A stretch of DNA of 64,000 nt from Enterococcus sp. DIV0660C (GTDB lineage Bacteria; Bacillota; Bacilli; Lactobacillales; Enterococcaceae). Under the pieces are notes generated by a model. That model was not told where the DNA came from and did not search any database. It worked only from the letters and a program-made list of their open reading frames with translations. Of the stretch, positions 1 to 8,853 are shown piece by piece. The translations under genes and the position numbers were made by a program. The stretch is taken from NCBI RefSeq assembly GCF_017316125.1, contig NZ_JAFLWA010000038.1:1-64000 (forward strand), given 5' to 3'. How positions within the stretch are numbered: position 1 is the first letter of the stretch; the number at the start of each line of letters is the position of its first letter.

Positions 1-46
1 CTTTGCGGCACTTTTTTTCTAAGGAGGAAATCATTTTTAAACTTCA

Positions 47-319
47 TCAGAACGTGACAGTGGTATCTTCATTGGTAATTAGTTGAATAACATGAGCCAA
101 AAATTTTTCAGGATCTTCTCCTGTTAATTTTTCCTCACGTTTCCCATCGAGTAAATGATACATCTTTTGATCATCTTGTAAGAGATAGTAGTCATTTTCA
201 CCTTCAATATGGAATGCTTGAAGATCATCTGGAAATTCAATATGGATGTCAATTACGCTGATACCACCCAAACGACTGGTCAAATAATCTTCTACTTCTT
301 TTGCTGTTACAGTTTTCAT
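47..319 (-). CDS. conserved hypothetical protein, 90 aa
   Basis: I do not recognise a family. The 90-residue product is acidic and soluble, with no signal peptide or membrane segment; it begins MKTVTAKEVEDYL and has an amphipathic N-terminal helix followed by predicted beta strands. The start is supported by an AGAGGCG ribosome binding site just upstream on the minus strand. It is transcribed away from the oxidoreductase gene that follows. No catalytic motif is visible, so no function is assigned. Confidence 0.7.
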   Translation of the reverse strand: MKTVTAKEVEDYLTSRLGGISVIDIHIEFPDDLQAFHIEGENDYYLLQDDQKMYHLLDGKREEKLTGEDPEKFLAHVIQLITNEDTTVTF

Positions 320-474
320 ATTTTTCGCCTCTTTGTTTTAATAATTTTATTATATACCTATCAAAAAAGATTGGGGTAAAAAACGTCTTGCTGAAATTGA
401 AGCATAATGATCAACGAAGTTCATCTGTTATGCTAAACTATGAAACAGTACGAAGAAGAAAGGACGTAATCGTG

Positions 475-1143
475 ATGAAGACATTAGTAATTGTCAGCCA
501 TCCCAATCTTCAAGAATCATTGAATCAACAATTTTTTAAAGAGGCATCCAAATCGCTTGCGATTACATGGCATCATTTAGAATCTGTCTATCCAACCGGA
601 GAAATCAACTTAAATGACGAATTAGCGTTGTTAGCGATGCATGATCGAATCATCTTTCAATTTCCTCTTTATTGGTATAGCGCGCCTGCACACTTAAAAA
701 TATGGCAAGACACAGTTTTGGCTAAAGCAAGCAAAGTATTGAAAGGGAAAGAATTTGGTGTCGTAGTAACGACTGGTGTGGCGGAAAAAGAATATCAAGC
801 AGGTGGTAAAGAAGAGTTCACCTTGTCTGAATTTTTGCGCCCGTATCAGCGAATTGCTCACAAATTTCAAATGAACTATTTACCTCCATTTATGTTAGCA
901 CAATTTATGTATCAGACTTCTGAGGTACGATTTGAACGCTTGATTGCTTATCAGCAATATCTTTCTTTAACTAGAAAACCAAGTCTTGTTCAGCGAATCA
1001 ACTGGTTTCTTGAGCAGATAGAAAAAAAATCGTATTTTTCAGAACCGCAAAAGTCCTATCTCCTAGATGGCTTAAAAGAACAACAAGAAATGATCGAAGA
1101 CTTGACTTTCACACTGAGGGAATTAAAGGAGGAAAATGAATGA
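475..1143 (+). CDS. NAD(P)H-dependent oxidoreductase, flavodoxin-2 fold
   Basis: The product of about 222 residues starts MKTLVIVSHPN, the phosphate-binding first strand and loop of the flavodoxin-2 / NAD(P)H quinone reductase (KefF/MdaB/YwrO-like) family. The motif FQFPLYWYSAPAHLK at roughly residues 60-75 is the family signature around the flavin, and a GKEFGVVVTTG strand follows. The family transfers hydride from NAD(P)H to quinones or other small acceptors using FMN in the cytoplasm. The open frame extends further upstream to 301, but the ATG at 475 has an AAAGGA site at good spacing and gives the family-like N-terminus. The C-terminal ~60 residues are Glu/Lys rich and helical. The stop overlaps the next small gene in ATGA fashion, so the two are translationally coupled. 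Confidence 0.85.
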   Translation: MKTLVIVSHPNLQESLNQQFFKEASKSLAITWHHLESVYPTGEINLNDELALLAMHDRIIFQFPLYWYSAPAHLKIWQDTVLAKASKVLKGKEFGVVVTTGVAEKEYQAGGKEEFTLSEFLRPYQRIAHKFQMNYLPPFMLAQFMYQTSEVRFERLIAYQQYLSLTRKPSLVQRINWFLEQIEKKSYFSEPQKSYLLDGLKEQQEMIEDLTFTLRELKEENE

Positions 1144-1313
1144 ATAGTGAGTGGTTACAACAACAAATTGATGAGCTCAATGAAAAAAATGTTCATTATG
1201 AAGATGCTGCTTTGTTATTTGAATTGAAAAAATTAGTCAAAGAAAGCGATGAGCGTATCACTCAACTTCAGGGAGAAATTGATGGGAAATCATGGAATCA
1301 TCGTGAATGGTAA
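1140..1313 (+). CDS. small coupled protein, 57 aa
   Basis: A 57-residue frame starts at an ATG that overlaps the stop of the upstream oxidoreductase (ATGA) and is preceded by a near-perfect AAAGGAGG ribosome binding site inside the end of that gene. The product begins MNSEWLQQQIDELNEK and is strongly charged, with heptad-like Leu/Ile spacing that suggests a short coiled coil. It has no signal peptide. Function is unknown; strict coupling suggests it is made together with the oxidoreductase and might form a complex with it, which is inference only. Confidence 0.7.
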   Translation: MNSEWLQQQIDELNEKNVHYEDAALLFELKKLVKESDERITQLQGEIDGKSWNHREW

Positions 1314-1421
1314 AAACGATTAGAAAATTTTAAGAAAAAAATGTGCATAACTATTGTTATTTGTTACAATGAAGATAAGGCATAACACTATTTTTAACAT
1401 AAATTATTGGTGGTGAACTTA

Positions 1422-2327
1422 TTGAAAAATAAAAATGAACGAGAAGAAAATGTTCGGATGTCTAGAAGACGTCAGCAAAAGCAACGAATGCAAAAAAGAT
1501 TATTGATTATTGGTGCTTGTTTGGCAGCAGTCTTGGTGATTGGTGGCTCAGTTTGGGGATTGACGCAGTTCGGAAAATCAAATTCTAGTGCCAAAGAAAC
1601 GCTTGAAACAACTGTTTCTTCGACGCCAAAAAATGAAAAAAAAGAGAAGAAAAAACAAACCAAACAAGCGACAAAAACAACGGATAGTTCAACAAAAGTA
1701 TCAACAGGAACAAGTAGTACAGGCAAAGAGTCAGCTGATGAACTACAAACGATTCTAACGACTTACTCAAAAAAATTAGCGGAACAAACACCGATCTTGA
1801 TTGATGAATACCAAACAGAAATCCAATCAAATCAAAATGGGGTTGCAGGATTATCTTCGATTGCGAATCAGAAAGCATTAGCGCTGCAAGCAATTTCAAA
1901 TGAAGGAATCAGCAAATTAAAAGCTGCACACCAAGCAGATACTTCTTCAACTGTCGATATCAATGCTTTAGTTGATCAATTATCAAGTAAATACACAACT
2001 GAAGTAGCAAAAATATCAGATATTTATTTACGGACAAGTAGCGCGCTACAAGCTGAAGAAGCGAACAAGCAAGAAACAAGTAGTTCAACTTCAGAAGAAA
2101 CAATGACTTCAGCAGACGAACCGACGGCTGAAACAATAAATAGTCAAACGACCGATACCTCAGAGACTGGGACAAGTCAAGCTGCAACAACTGTTGTCTT
2201 AGCCGGTGAAGGCCCTAATCAAGTCGCACAACGTACGGGTGTACCAGTGGAAACGATCTTAGCGCTGAATGGGATGACGATGGATGATTACTTCTTAACT
2301 CCGGGCGCTGTCCTTCAACTGCAATAA
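1422..2327 (+). CDS. membrane-anchored protein with C-terminal LysM-like domain
   Basis: Reading from the TTG at 1422, which follows a GGTGGTGA ribosome binding site (an in-frame TTG at 1407 is less well placed), the protein has a basic N-terminus rich in Arg/Gln/Lys, one membrane helix (LLIIGACLAAVLVIGG), then a long Ser/Thr/Lys-rich low-complexity linker. A helical region of about 110 residues follows, then a second Thr/Ser linker, and the last ~45 residues (AGEGPNQVAQRTGV...ILALNGM...FLTPGAVLQL) match the LysM peptidoglycan-binding fold. The topology is therefore N-in with a wall-facing LysM module. A weak promoter with TACAAT at 1365-1370 lies upstream. The exact role in the envelope is not shown. 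Confidence 0.75.
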   Translation: MKNKNEREENVRMSRRRQQKQRMQKRLLIIGACLAAVLVIGGSVWGLTQFGKSNSSAKETLETTVSSTPKNEKKEKKKQTKQATKTTDSSTKVSTGTSSTGKESADELQTILTTYSKKLAEQTPILIDEYQTEIQSNQNGVAGLSSIANQKALALQAISNEGISKLKAAHQADTSSTVDINALVDQLSSKYTTEVAKISDIYLRTSSALQAEEANKQETSSSTSEETMTSADEPTAETINSQTTDTSETGTSQAATTVVLAGEGPNQVAQRTGVPVETILALNGMTMDDYFLTPGAVLQLQ

Positions 2328-2331
2328 GTAA

Positions 2332-2400
2332 AAAAACTGCGAGATGTTACTACCTCTAGAAAATTTCTTTTCAAGAGTAGAACAGACTCGCAGTTTTTTT
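2332..2400. terminator. bidirectional terminator
   Basis: AAAAACTGCGAG at the left pairs with CTCGCAGTTTTTTT at the right, with a smaller nested stem inside a long loop. It lies between converging genes and can end both. Confidence 0.8.
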
Positions 2401-2402
2401 GT

Positions 2403-3776
2403 TTAAGCTTTCTTCACTCGTTTTTCACGAAGAAAGTAATGAATCGTCATGAAAAATAAAAAGGCTAAACCAATCAGCAAGGAAATTCTTGTTTCAGGAT
2501 TGATGAACATAAAACAAAGAATAATAGCTAAAAACAATAAAGTTAAATAATTGGTATAAGGGGATAACGGCATTTTAAATGGATGCTCAGTCATCTGTTC
2601 CGCATGGATTTTACGGAATTTGATTTCACTGATCAAAATGACAATCCAAGGAATCATTCCTGGTAAAATACTTGAACTATAAACAAAGACAAAAATATTT
2701 TCAGAGTGAGTAACAAACATTGGTAGCAAATAATTGATGACCAAGCCAATCAAGATACCTCCTGAAATTGCAACAACTGGGTAAAAGGGAACTCCATGTC
2801 GAGACAATTTTAAGAAACGTTTAGACATTTTTCCATTAACTGCTAAGGTGTAAATCATGCGACTTGCGCTGAAAATGCCTGAGTTACAACCAGACAAGGC
2901 AGCAGTTATTACAACAAAGTTGATCAATCCAGCGGCAAAAGTGATCCCAATTTTCGCGAATGTTTGAACAAAGGGAGACCCAATCTCACCAAGTTGATTC
3001 CATGGATAGATACTTACAATAATAAAAATAGCACCGATATAAAAAATAAGAATGCGTCCAATTGTAGATTGAACAGCTTCAACGATTGTTTTTTGTGGAT
3101 TTTTTGCTTCACCAGCAGTCATCCCAATTAATTCAATTCCTTGATAAGAAGCAATCACGATGGATAAAGCAAAAAAGAAACCTTTCACGCCACCGGTAAA
3201 GAAGCCACCATTTTTCCAAAGATTTGAAATACCAATAGGTTGACCGTGATTACCAAAACCAAAGAAGATAACGCCTAAACCAGCAACAATCATTAAAATG
3301 ATCGTTACGACTTTGATCATCGAAAACCAAAATTCTAATTCACCGAAGGCTTTTACTGAAAACAAGTTAGCTAACATCAAGAAAAGTATCACAGTGATAC
3401 CAGGAATGATGGTTGGTAAATTCGGCCACCAATAATTCATATACTCACCAACGGCAATGACTTCACTAATTCCAACTACGACATATTGAAAAATATTGCT
3501 CCAAGCCGTTAAATAACCAGCAACTGGATGGATATAATCACTTGCGTAATTAGCAAATGAACCTGTAGAAGGGTCGACATAAAGCATCTCGCCCAGTGCA
3601 CGCATGATCAAGTATAGGAACAATCCGGCAACAGCATAAGCAATCATTACAGAGGGGCCAGTCCAGCGAATGGTTGAAGAGGCACCCATAAACAATCCAA
3701 CGCCGATTGTCCCTCCCAACGCAATCATTCGAATATGACGTGCGCTAAGACTTCGATTTAATTTTCCTTCTTCCAT
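2403..3776 (-). CDS. amino acid permease, APC superfamily (AAT family)
   Basis: About 457 residues with 12 predicted membrane helices. The N-terminal LNRSLSARHIRMIALGGTIGVGLF motif region and the GGTIGVGLF signature place it in the AAT family of amino acid:H+ symporters (AnsP/GabP/RocE/LysP type). The loop SYQGIELIGMTAGEAKNPQK carries the conserved E(L/I)-(I/V)-(G)-x-x-A-x-E-x-x-x-P signature. The minus-strand ATG at 3776 follows an AAAGGAG site; an upstream in-frame ATG at 3812 lacks one. The particular amino acid carried cannot be told from sequence. It stands alone, divergent from the manganese transporter operon. Confidence 0.85.
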   Translation of the reverse strand: MEEGKLNRSLSARHIRMIALGGTIGVGLFMGASSTIRWTGPSVMIAYAVAGLFLYLIMRALGEMLYVDPSTGSFANYASDYIHPVAGYLTAWSNIFQYVVVGISEVIAVGEYMNYWWPNLPTIIPGITVILFLMLANLFSVKAFGELEFWFSMIKVVTIILMIVAGLGVIFFGFGNHGQPIGISNLWKNGGFFTGGVKGFFFALSIVIASYQGIELIGMTAGEAKNPQKTIVEAVQSTIGRILIFYIGAIFIIVSIYPWNQLGEIGSPFVQTFAKIGITFAAGLINFVVITAALSGCNSGIFSASRMIYTLAVNGKMSKRFLKLSRHGVPFYPVVAISGGILIGLVINYLLPMFVTHSENIFVFVYSSSILPGMIPWIVILISEIKFRKIHAEQMTEHPFKMPLSPYTNYLTLLFLAIILCFMFINPETRISLLIGLAFLFFMTIHYFLREKRVKKA

Positions 3777-3952
3777 ACAAAAACTCCTTTCATAATTTAG
3801 AGAATAAGCCAATATATTTGATTAGATTTATCAGTTAAAAAAATAAATTATTGATAAATAAAAACAGTTATTAAATTAATCTCTTGATGTGATTTTACAG
3901 AAAGGATTCAAAAAACGCGAGAAGAATTTTAATTTAACCACAAATTTTTTTG

Positions 3953-3981
3953 TTGAAAATGTTTTCTTAATAGGTTAAACT
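3953..3981 (+). promoter_or_regulatory. efaCBA promoter
   Basis: TTGAAA at 3953-3958, a 17-nt spacer, then TAAACT at 3976-3981 form a plausible sigma-A promoter directly upstream of efaC. Both candidate MntR/EfaR operators overlap or flank it. Confidence 0.6.
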
Positions 3982-4011
3982 ATCTTTAAATAAAAAGTTA
4001 GGTAAACCTAA
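3970..4011. promoter_or_regulatory. two MntR/EfaR-type operators
   Basis: A perfect 6-2-6 inverted repeat TTAGGTAAACCTAA spans 3998-4011, between the promoter and the efaC ribosome binding site. A second imperfect copy, ATAGGTTAAACTAT at 3970-3983, covers the -10 element. The form TTAGGT-NN-ACCTAA is the recognition pattern of DtxR/MntR-family manganese repressors (EfaR in enterococci, ScaR in streptococci). Both sites are positioned to block initiation when manganese is plentiful. Confidence 0.75.
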
Positions 4012-4027
4012 AAAAGGAGTGCTTGGA

Positions 4028-4765
4028 ATGGTGAAACCAACAATCAGCGTACAAAATCTTTCCGTGGCCTATCAAGGAAAGATTGCTTTGAAAAATATAT
4101 CTTTAACAATTCAATCAGAAAAAATGACAGGAATCATTGGACCAAATGGTGCGGGAAAATCAACTTTTATGAAATCTTTATTAGAATTGATTCCCAAATC
4201 TTCTGGCACTGTGACGTTTTCAGGAAAATCAGTAAAAGAAGTACGAAAAAAAATTGCTTATGTAGAGCAACGAAGTGCAATGGATCTATCCTTTCCGATT
4301 GATGTTTTTGGGGTTGTGTTACTTGGAACATATCCTTCGTTAAGAATTGGAAAAAGACCCGGAAAACGAGAAAAAGAGCGAGCAGCACAGGCGTTAGTCA
4401 AAGTAGGTATGGAAAAATATGCTGATCGACAAATCAGCGAATTATCTGGTGGCCAATTACAACGAGTATTTATTGCACGAGCGTTAACACAAGGTGCGGA
4501 ATGGATTTTTTTAGATGAGCCATTTGTGGGAATCGATGCTGTTAGCGAGAAAAAGATTTTTTCAATTTTACAAGAATTGCGTGCAGAAGGTAAAACGATT
4601 TTGATCGTTCATCATGATTTGCATAAAGTAAATGAATATTTCGATGAAGTGATTTTATTAAATCGTGAGCTAATTGCGGCTGGGACGGTCCAAGAGACCT
4701 TTACTTCAAATAATCTGCAGCTAGCTTATGGTGAAGTAATTGGTCAATTGGTAAAGGGGGAGTAA
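4028..4765 (+). CDS. efaC: manganese ABC transporter ATPase EfaC
   Basis: A 245-residue ABC ATPase with Walker A GPNGAGKST near residue 40, Q-loop VEQRS, signature LSGGQLQRV, Walker B WIFLDEP and switch His in IVHHDL. It is the motor of a cluster A-I (PsaBCA/ScaABC/EfaCBA) metal importer. The ATG at 4028 sits eight bases after AAAGGAG; an in-frame GTG at 4019 overlaps that site and is unlikely. It is followed two bases later by the permease and then the binding protein, in the enterococcal order ATPase-permease-lipoprotein. Two MntR-like operators upstream indicate manganese repression. Confidence 0.93.
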   Translation: MVKPTISVQNLSVAYQGKIALKNISLTIQSEKMTGIIGPNGAGKSTFMKSLLELIPKSSGTVTFSGKSVKEVRKKIAYVEQRSAMDLSFPIDVFGVVLLGTYPSLRIGKRPGKREKERAAQALVKVGMEKYADRQISELSGGQLQRVFIARALTQGAEWIFLDEPFVGIDAVSEKKIFSILQELRAEGKTILIVHHDLHKVNEYFDEVILLNRELIAAGTVQETFTSNNLQLAYGEVIGQLVKGE

Positions 4766-4767
4766 GC

Positions 4768-5622
4768 ATGATTCAATCGTTTGTTGATGGTGTGTTAAAC
4801 TATCAGTTTTTACAATATGCACTGATTACATCTATTTTAGTCGGATTAGCTTCAGGAGTGATTGGTTCATTTATTATTTTACGTGGGATGTCTCTGATGG
4901 GTGATGCGATTTCTCACGCAGTTTTACCCGGAGTGGCAATTTCTTATATGTTTGGGTTTAGTTATATTTTGGGTGCAACTGCTTTTGGGGTGCTGACTGC
5001 CGCATTGATTGGTTTCGTCACACAAAAGAGTCGCTTAAAAAATGATACGGCAATCGGAATTGTTTTTAGTTCATTTTTTGCACTAGGGATCATTCTTATC
5101 TCTTTTGCTCAAAGTGCAACTGATCTTTACCATATTCTATTTGGTAATGTTTTAGCTGTTCGCGAGAGTGATTTATACCTCACGGCAATCGTTAGTGCTG
5201 TTGTCTTATTATTTATTTTTGTTTTTTATAAGGAGTTGAAAATTACTTCCTTTGATCCAATGATGGCAAAAGCCTATGGATTAAATACAACATTTATTCA
5301 TTACGCATTGATGTTCTTCTTAACGTTAGTTGCTGTAGTAAGTCTTCAGACAGTAGGAACGATTTTAGTGATTGCCATGTTGATCACACCAGCTGCAACA
5401 GCGTACTTGTTAACGAATCGTTTATCAACAATGATTGCTTTATCTGCGAGTTTTGGTGTGTTGAGTGCAATCGTTGGTGTATTTTTCAGTTACAGTTATA
5501 ACTTACCTTCAGGGGCAACTATCGTGTTAGCATCAGCTGTCTTTTTTGCCCTAGCGTTTTTATTTTCACCAGCAAAAGGTATTTTGTTTCAAAGAAAGGA
5601 GCAGACAAATGAAAAAATCTAA
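4768..5622 (+). CDS. efaB: manganese ABC transporter permease EfaB
   Basis: A 284-residue integral membrane protein of the ABC-3 family with about eight to nine hydrophobic segments. The N-terminal GVIGSFIILRGMSLMGDAISHAVLPGVA is the conserved ABC-3 motif region (S-x-x-GD-x-x-SHA-x-LPG). It starts two bases after efaC with a GGGGGAG site and overlaps the start of efaA by 14 bases. It forms the membrane channel for Mn2+ (possibly also Zn2+ or Fe2+) uptake together with EfaC and EfaA. Confidence 0.93.
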   Translation: MIQSFVDGVLNYQFLQYALITSILVGLASGVIGSFIILRGMSLMGDAISHAVLPGVAISYMFGFSYILGATAFGVLTAALIGFVTQKSRLKNDTAIGIVFSSFFALGIILISFAQSATDLYHILFGNVLAVRESDLYLTAIVSAVVLLFIFVFYKELKITSFDPMMAKAYGLNTTFIHYALMFFLTLVAVVSLQTVGTILVIAMLITPAATAYLLTNRLSTMIALSASFGVLSAIVGVFFSYSYNLPSGATIVLASAVFFALAFLFSPAKGILFQRKEQTNEKI

Positions 5623-6541
5623 ATTACTAATCTTGTTATTCGCACTAGGGATTTTCCTGGTAGGTTGCTCAACAAAGAGCGAAAAAGCAGAACAAACAAA
5701 AGAAGGAAAATTGACGGTTGTTGCGACAAATTCCATTCTGGCAGACATGGCAAAAGAAGTTGGCAAAGACAAAGTAACGATTCATAGTATCGTACCCGTG
5801 GGAACTGACCCACATGAATATGAAGTTTTGCCAGAAGATATCAAAAAAGCCAGTGATGCAAAAGTTATCTTGTATAATGGGCTGAATTTAGAAACAGGCA
5901 ATGGTTGGTTCAATAATTTGATGGAAACAGCTAAAAAAGTCGAAGAGGAAGATTATTTTGCTGTTAGCCGTGAAGTAGAGCCACTTTATTTAACAAGTAC
6001 TGGTCAAGAAACACAGGCAGACCCACACGCATGGCTAGATTTGTCTAATGGAATCAAATATGTTGAAGAAATTACTCGGATTTTGAGCGAAAAAGACCCA
6101 GAGAATAAAGAAGTGTATGAAAAAAATAGTCAAGAATATCGCCAAAAACTTGAATCATTAGACCAGCAAGCAAAAGAGTCATTTGCTACGATCAGTGAAG
6201 AGAAAAAGTTATTAGTCACCAGTGAAGGCGCATTTAAATACTTTTCCAAAGCGTATCAATTACCAGCGGCTTACATTTGGGAAATCAACACAGAAAGTCA
6301 AGGAACGCCTGATCAAATGACCGCAATTATTGACCAAGTCAAAGCGTCAAAAGTCCCCGGTTTGTTTGTAGAATCGAGTGTGGATCCTCGAAGCATGGAA
6401 CGTGTATCGAAAGAAACTGGTGTCCCGATTGCTGAAAAATTATTTACAGACTCAGTCGCTAAAGCAGGTGAAGAAGGCGATTCGTACTATGGAATGATGA
6501 AATGGAATATTGACGCAATCCATAAAGGTTTATCAAAATAA
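5609..6541 (+). CDS. efaA: manganese-binding lipoprotein EfaA (endocarditis antigen family)
   Basis: A 310-residue cluster A-I solute-binding protein with a lipoprotein signal peptide ending in LVGC (lipidated Cys20). Expected metal ligands of the PsaA/EfaA family are present: His69 (DPHEY), His140 (DPHAW), Glu206 (SEGAF) and Asp281, which matches the His-His-Glu-Asp manganese site. The length equals that of PsaA and EfaA. It captures Mn2+ at the cell surface and delivers it to EfaB; homologues are surface antigens and virulence-associated in enterococci. The start codon lies inside the end of efaB. Confidence 0.95.
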   Translation: MKKSKLLILLFALGIFLVGCSTKSEKAEQTKEGKLTVVATNSILADMAKEVGKDKVTIHSIVPVGTDPHEYEVLPEDIKKASDAKVILYNGLNLETGNGWFNNLMETAKKVEEEDYFAVSREVEPLYLTSTGQETQADPHAWLDLSNGIKYVEEITRILSEKDPENKEVYEKNSQEYRQKLESLDQQAKESFATISEEKKLLVTSEGAFKYFSKAYQLPAAYIWEINTESQGTPDQMTAIIDQVKASKVPGLFVESSVDPRSMERVSKETGVPIAEKLFTDSVAKAGEEGDSYYGMMKWNIDAIHKGLSK

Positions 6542-6549
6542 ATGGATCT

Positions 6550-6593
6550 CAAAGTTGGGCTGAAACATTCTTTTGTTTTGGTTCAACTTTTTT
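6550..6593 (+). terminator. efaCBA terminator
   Basis: AAAGTTG pairs with CAACTTT across a loop of about 28 bases and runs into a T tract, directly after efaA. Confidence 0.65.
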
Positions 6594-6792
6594 CTATTTT
6601 TCTGAATTAGTTGTTAAAATAATGTGTCGATAGCAGACAACGAGTTGAAATAAAAAATGTCTTACAAAAAATGTATTTTTAATTCAATGAGATGATTATT
6701 TGAGAGCATAATTTTTCACGTTTTTTTAGGCTAATAATGTTTTTTTGTTTCGATTTCCGTTATAGTTAAAGGTAAGAAGGAGAGGTGTAGCT

Positions 6793-7542
6793 ATGAATTT
6801 CACACGTAAAGATAAGCAACAAATAAAAGAAGAAGTCTTTCGTTTGCTTGACCAACAAGAAGCAACTGAAAAAGACCAAGACCTTCAATTTCTTGAAACT
6901 GAGATGGCAAAATTATTCATAGCGAATGCAGCAGATGATGTAGTTGAACCAGAACGTTATGTTGGAAAGTGGATTTTTGATGAGTTTCAGCCGCTAGATG
7001 AAATGACTGGAATTGGTTACTTTGTTTTCATTTCTGCAGTTGGATTCATACCGGGAGTCTTAGTTAAACAGAATCAAGAAATTCAAACTAAAGCTTGGCC
7101 AGCACTTTTTTCTGTCATTGGAACTGAAAATGTTATTCAGAAAATCCAAGCAGCTTATTACAAGAGCTCATTTATTGCCCACAGTAAATTAATGAATAGC
7201 TATTATAATCAGTTGATGTTAGTGGCACGACCAGGAAAAATCCCACAAACATTTACTTATACACAACAAAAAAATTTACATGAAGATGTTTTATACTCTC
7301 GAGATTTATCGGAACTTTCTCAAACAGAGCAAGTACGTTTGCATCAATTGTTGAATACAAAACCAGTTTCTTGGAACTTTTTTCAAGCGTTGGATGATAA
7401 GAAAAAGCTGATTTCAACGAATTATTGGGAAGTTTTTGTCACTCGTAATCGTTGGTTAAAGGAAAAGAAAGTCGCCGATCAACAAATTGAGTTTGTTCAA
7501 TTGAAAAAAGATAAATTATATTATGGGTTATATAGTCGGTAA
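6793..7542 (+). CDS. conserved hypothetical protein, 249 aa
   Basis: I do not recognise this family. The product is soluble, acidic at the N-terminus and basic at the C-terminus, with no signal peptide and one mildly hydrophobic stretch around residues 75-92 (GYFVFISAVGFIPGVLV) too polar at its edges to be sure of a membrane helix. The ATG has an AAGGAGAGGTG site. It is monocistronic, with a TATAGT -10-like element about 30 bases upstream. No motif suggests a reaction. Confidence 0.75.
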   Translation: MNFTRKDKQQIKEEVFRLLDQQEATEKDQDLQFLETEMAKLFIANAADDVVEPERYVGKWIFDEFQPLDEMTGIGYFVFISAVGFIPGVLVKQNQEIQTKAWPALFSVIGTENVIQKIQAAYYKSSFIAHSKLMNSYYNQLMLVARPGKIPQTFTYTQQKNLHEDVLYSRDLSELSQTEQVRLHQLLNTKPVSWNFFQALDDKKKLISTNYWEVFVTRNRWLKEKKVADQQIEFVQLKKDKLYYGLYSR

Positions 7543-7606
7543 TCTTGATACCAATAACCTATTACTTATTTACAATAGAAGAAAAATGAAATAAGCGAGG
7601 CAATTT

Positions 7607-8770
7607 ATGACTTTAAAGGAAGAAATCATTCGCGAAAGTAAACGACTAGGCATTGATAAAATCGGGTTCACGACTGCGGAACCGTTTGATCATTTAAAGG
7701 AATCTCTGGAAGAACAAAAAGCCGCAGGTCATACTTCGGGCTTTGAACATCCAGTGATTGAAGAACGACTTTACCCAGAAAAAACATTTGATCACCCCCA
7801 ATCAATTATTTCCATTGCCTTAGCATATCCTACAAAAATTCATGAGGAAATTCCAAAAGATGAAAAAAGAGGACAGTTTGCCCGTGCTTCTTGGGGAATC
7901 GATTATCATGATATTTTACGAGATCGTCTAAATCGTTTGATTGAATTTATTACGACCCGTGGGAAACAGTGGCAAACGGAGGAAGAGTGGCGCTTTGCTC
8001 CACAAGTGGACACGGGAGAATTGATTGATGTAGCAGTCGCACAGCGGGCAGGTTTGGGTTTTATTGGGCGCAATGGTCTATTGATTACGGAGGAGTTTGG
8101 CTCTTTTGTTTATTTAGGCGAAATTGTTACAAATATCGTTTTCGAACCGGATGAACCTGGTGTATTTGGTTGTGGCGACTGCACCCGTTGTATCGACGGG
8201 TGCCCCACGAAAGCATTGCTTGGTGATGGACGAATGAATGCCCAAAGATGCTTGTCTTATCAGACCCAGACAAAAGGGATGATGCCAGAAGAGTATCGAA
8301 AAAAAATGCGTAATGTCATTTATGGTTGCGATATTTGTCAGTTAGTTTGCCCATATAATAGAGGTAAAGATTTTCATTTCCATGAAGAAATGGAGCCGAA
8401 AGTTGATGAAGTATACCCAAAACTAAAACCAATGCTTTCCATTTCGAATAAAGAATTCAATCAGCAATTTGGACATCTAGCTGGCTCGTGGCGTGGGAAA
8501 AAGCCACTTCAAAGAAATGCACTGATTGCCTTGGCGAATCTAGGGGATCGAGAGTCATTACCAGAAATTGCTAATTGTCTAAAAGATATTCGTCCTGTGA
8601 TTCGTGGGACAGCGGCTTGGGCAATTGGACGCTTAGGTGCAAGAGACCCAGAAGAATGGCTAACTATTCTGCAAGACGCATTGGTGAAAGAAATAGATGA
8701 AGAAGCGAAGCTAGAATTTGAAAAAGCAATTGAAACTTTACAAACGAAACAAAGAAAAAAACGGAGATAG
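7607..8770 (+). CDS. queG: epoxyqueuosine reductase QueG
   Basis: A 387-residue enzyme that catalyses the last step of queuosine biosynthesis, reducing epoxyqueuosine to queuosine in tRNA with cobalamin and two [4Fe-4S] clusters. The ferredoxin-like cluster motifs are C189-x2-C192-x2-C195-x3-C199-P and C241-x2-C244-x3-C248-P with Cys215 between them. The conserved acid Asp135 lies in PQVDTGEL. The C-terminal ~90 residues are HEAT-like ([26 protein letters not shown]). Length and order match the long QueG form. The gene is alone, with its own terminator. Confidence 0.95.
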   Translation: MTLKEEIIRESKRLGIDKIGFTTAEPFDHLKESLEEQKAAGHTSGFEHPVIEERLYPEKTFDHPQSIISIALAYPTKIHEEIPKDEKRGQFARASWGIDYHDILRDRLNRLIEFITTRGKQWQTEEEWRFAPQVDTGELIDVAVAQRAGLGFIGRNGLLITEEFGSFVYLGEIVTNIVFEPDEPGVFGCGDCTRCIDGCPTKALLGDGRMNAQRCLSYQTQTKGMMPEEYRKKMRNVIYGCDICQLVCPYNRGKDFHFHEEMEPKVDEVYPKLKPMLSISNKEFNQQFGHLAGSWRGKKPLQRNALIALANLGDRESLPEIANCLKDIRPVIRGTAAWAIGRLGARDPEEWLTILQDALVKEIDEEAKLEFEKAIETLQTKQRKKRR

Positions 8771-8819
8771 CTAAAAAGTGTAAGGTTTTTCCTAATTTTT
8801 GCTAATTCACTCATTTTTA

Positions 8820-8853
8820 GTCAGTAATTGTTGTAACAATTGCTGACTTTTTT
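8820..8853 (+). terminator. queG terminator
   Basis: GTCAGTAATTGTT and AACAATTGCTGAC form a long stem with a tiny loop followed by six T residues. Confidence 0.85.

Noticed and set aside
1-46. AAGGAGG at 22 as a ribosome binding site for a plus-strand gene
   Set aside because: No start codon or open frame of use follows; the area is the downstream flank of the minus-strand gene.
1472-2190. Several open frames on the minus strand opposite the LysM-like gene
   Set aside because: They mirror the low-complexity Thr/Ser/Lys codons of the real gene and have no starts of their own.
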